DNA of 42,809 nt from Deltaproteobacteria bacterium (GTDB lineage: Bacteria > Desulfobacterota > GWC2-55-46). Location: the NCBI GenBank assembly GCA_016219115.1, contig JACRCH010000045.1, positions 1 through 42,809 on the forward strand, in the 5' to 3' direction. A model generated the notes under the pieces. The model searched no databases and was not told the DNA's origin. It worked only from the letters and a program-made list of their open reading frames with translations. Every line of letters starts with the position of its first letter. Positions within the stretch are counted from its first letter, which is position 1. Below are positions 42,558 through 42,809 of the stretch, one piece after another. Both the position numbers and the translations under genes were made by a program.

Positions 42558-42809
42558 TTACTTGTTGTGGCAGGTCCTGCAGACGCCTGAACCCGTGTTG
42601 CCGCCGACCCTTCTCAAGAAGAGGCCGTCGATCTCTGAGGGGTCCTTACCGGCATAGCCGCCAACGGCCTCGATCTCATCCCAGCTGGTGTTCTTGAAGT
42701 GCGGGTCGTGGCAGCTGGAGCACTCGACCTTGGTGTTCCTGAGGAGGTCGGCGATTGTGGCCGTGCCGCCGTCGATGTAACCCTTGATCGCCCAACGGTT
42801 CTGAGCGAG
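42558..42809 (-). CDS. C-terminal part of a multiheme c-type cytochrome (runs off the window)
   Basis: The last 83 codons of a gene entering from the right edge. Two heme-c sites are visible: VECSSCHDPH and, at the very end, GVCRTCHNK followed by TAA. The CxxCHDPH form and the C-terminal CxTCHNK are typical of doubled-CXXCH multiheme cytochromes of deltaproteobacteria. Heme number, size and location cannot be judged from this part. It has its own terminator. Confidence 0.85.
   Translation of the reverse strand, partial: LAQNRWAIKGYIDGGTATIADLLRNTKVECSSCHDPHFKNTSWDEIEAVGGYAGKDPSEIDGLFLRRVGGNTGSGVCRTCHNK

Noticed and set aside
42346-42657. A 103-codon plus-strand frame near the right edge
   Set aside because: It spans a repeat and a terminator and is antisense to the multiheme cytochrome end.

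Overview
The window reads as a dense, fairly GC-rich bacterial chromosome segment with short intergenic gaps and no rRNA, tRNA, CRISPR array or transposase gene that I can see. The gene content suggests a Gram-negative, cytochrome-rich anaerobe of the former Deltaproteobacteria (Desulfobacterota or Desulfuromonadota) or a neighbouring phylum. The clues are a long-tailed response regulator beside valS, a valS-nadC-birA-coaX run, a LarE-type enzyme, several multi-TM TPR proteins, and a block of c-type cytochromes with an outer-membrane barrel. The phylum assignment is an inference.

Layout. 1-3370: repeat-bearing intergenic DNA, an OafA-like acyltransferase with an apparent N-terminal frameshift, and a large membrane TPR protein. 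3371-3814 is hairpin-rich non-coding DNA. 3877-15720 is a mostly co-directional housekeeping run: response regulator, valS, nadC, birA, coaX, a TPR protein, an EF-G-like GTPase, an uncharacterised conserved protein and endonuclease IV. 16023-20288 holds thioredoxin reductase, carbamate kinase, a DUF2130 protein and a methyltransferase. 20394-23531 (minus strand) holds a PhnP-like hydrolase, a small cytochrome b5-like protein, an M50 protease and an AI-2E-type permease. 23789-25692 is a pair of overlapping PP-loop enzymes, a tRNA-thiolase-like protein and LarE. 26002-28734 (minus) is a 910-residue protein of unknown function with what looks like an embedded class III cyclase-like domain.

29178-34927 is a surface-glycan style cluster: two TMTC-like membrane TPR proteins around a family 2 glycosyltransferase, then a hexapeptide acetyltransferase and a HEAT-repeat protein. 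34944-42809 is entirely minus strand: a truncated TPR protein, a beta-barrel outer-membrane protein, a SUMF1-type lipoprotein, a diheme cytochrome fused to a SUMF1/FGE-like domain, a monoheme cytochrome c lipoprotein, a parvulin-type foldase, and the end of a multiheme cytochrome. Together these resemble an envelope electron-transfer locus, possibly a porin-cytochrome or extracellular-cytochrome assembly.

The most striking non-gene signal is a set of dispersed palindromic repeats, at least three families, filling most gaps. One family is built from hairpins with changing stems and a conserved G(CTTG)C loop. In two neighbouring cytochrome genes copies of this element lie inside the reading frame and supply the N-terminal part of the signal peptide. 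In the 910-residue gene the edge of a copy supplies the stop codon.
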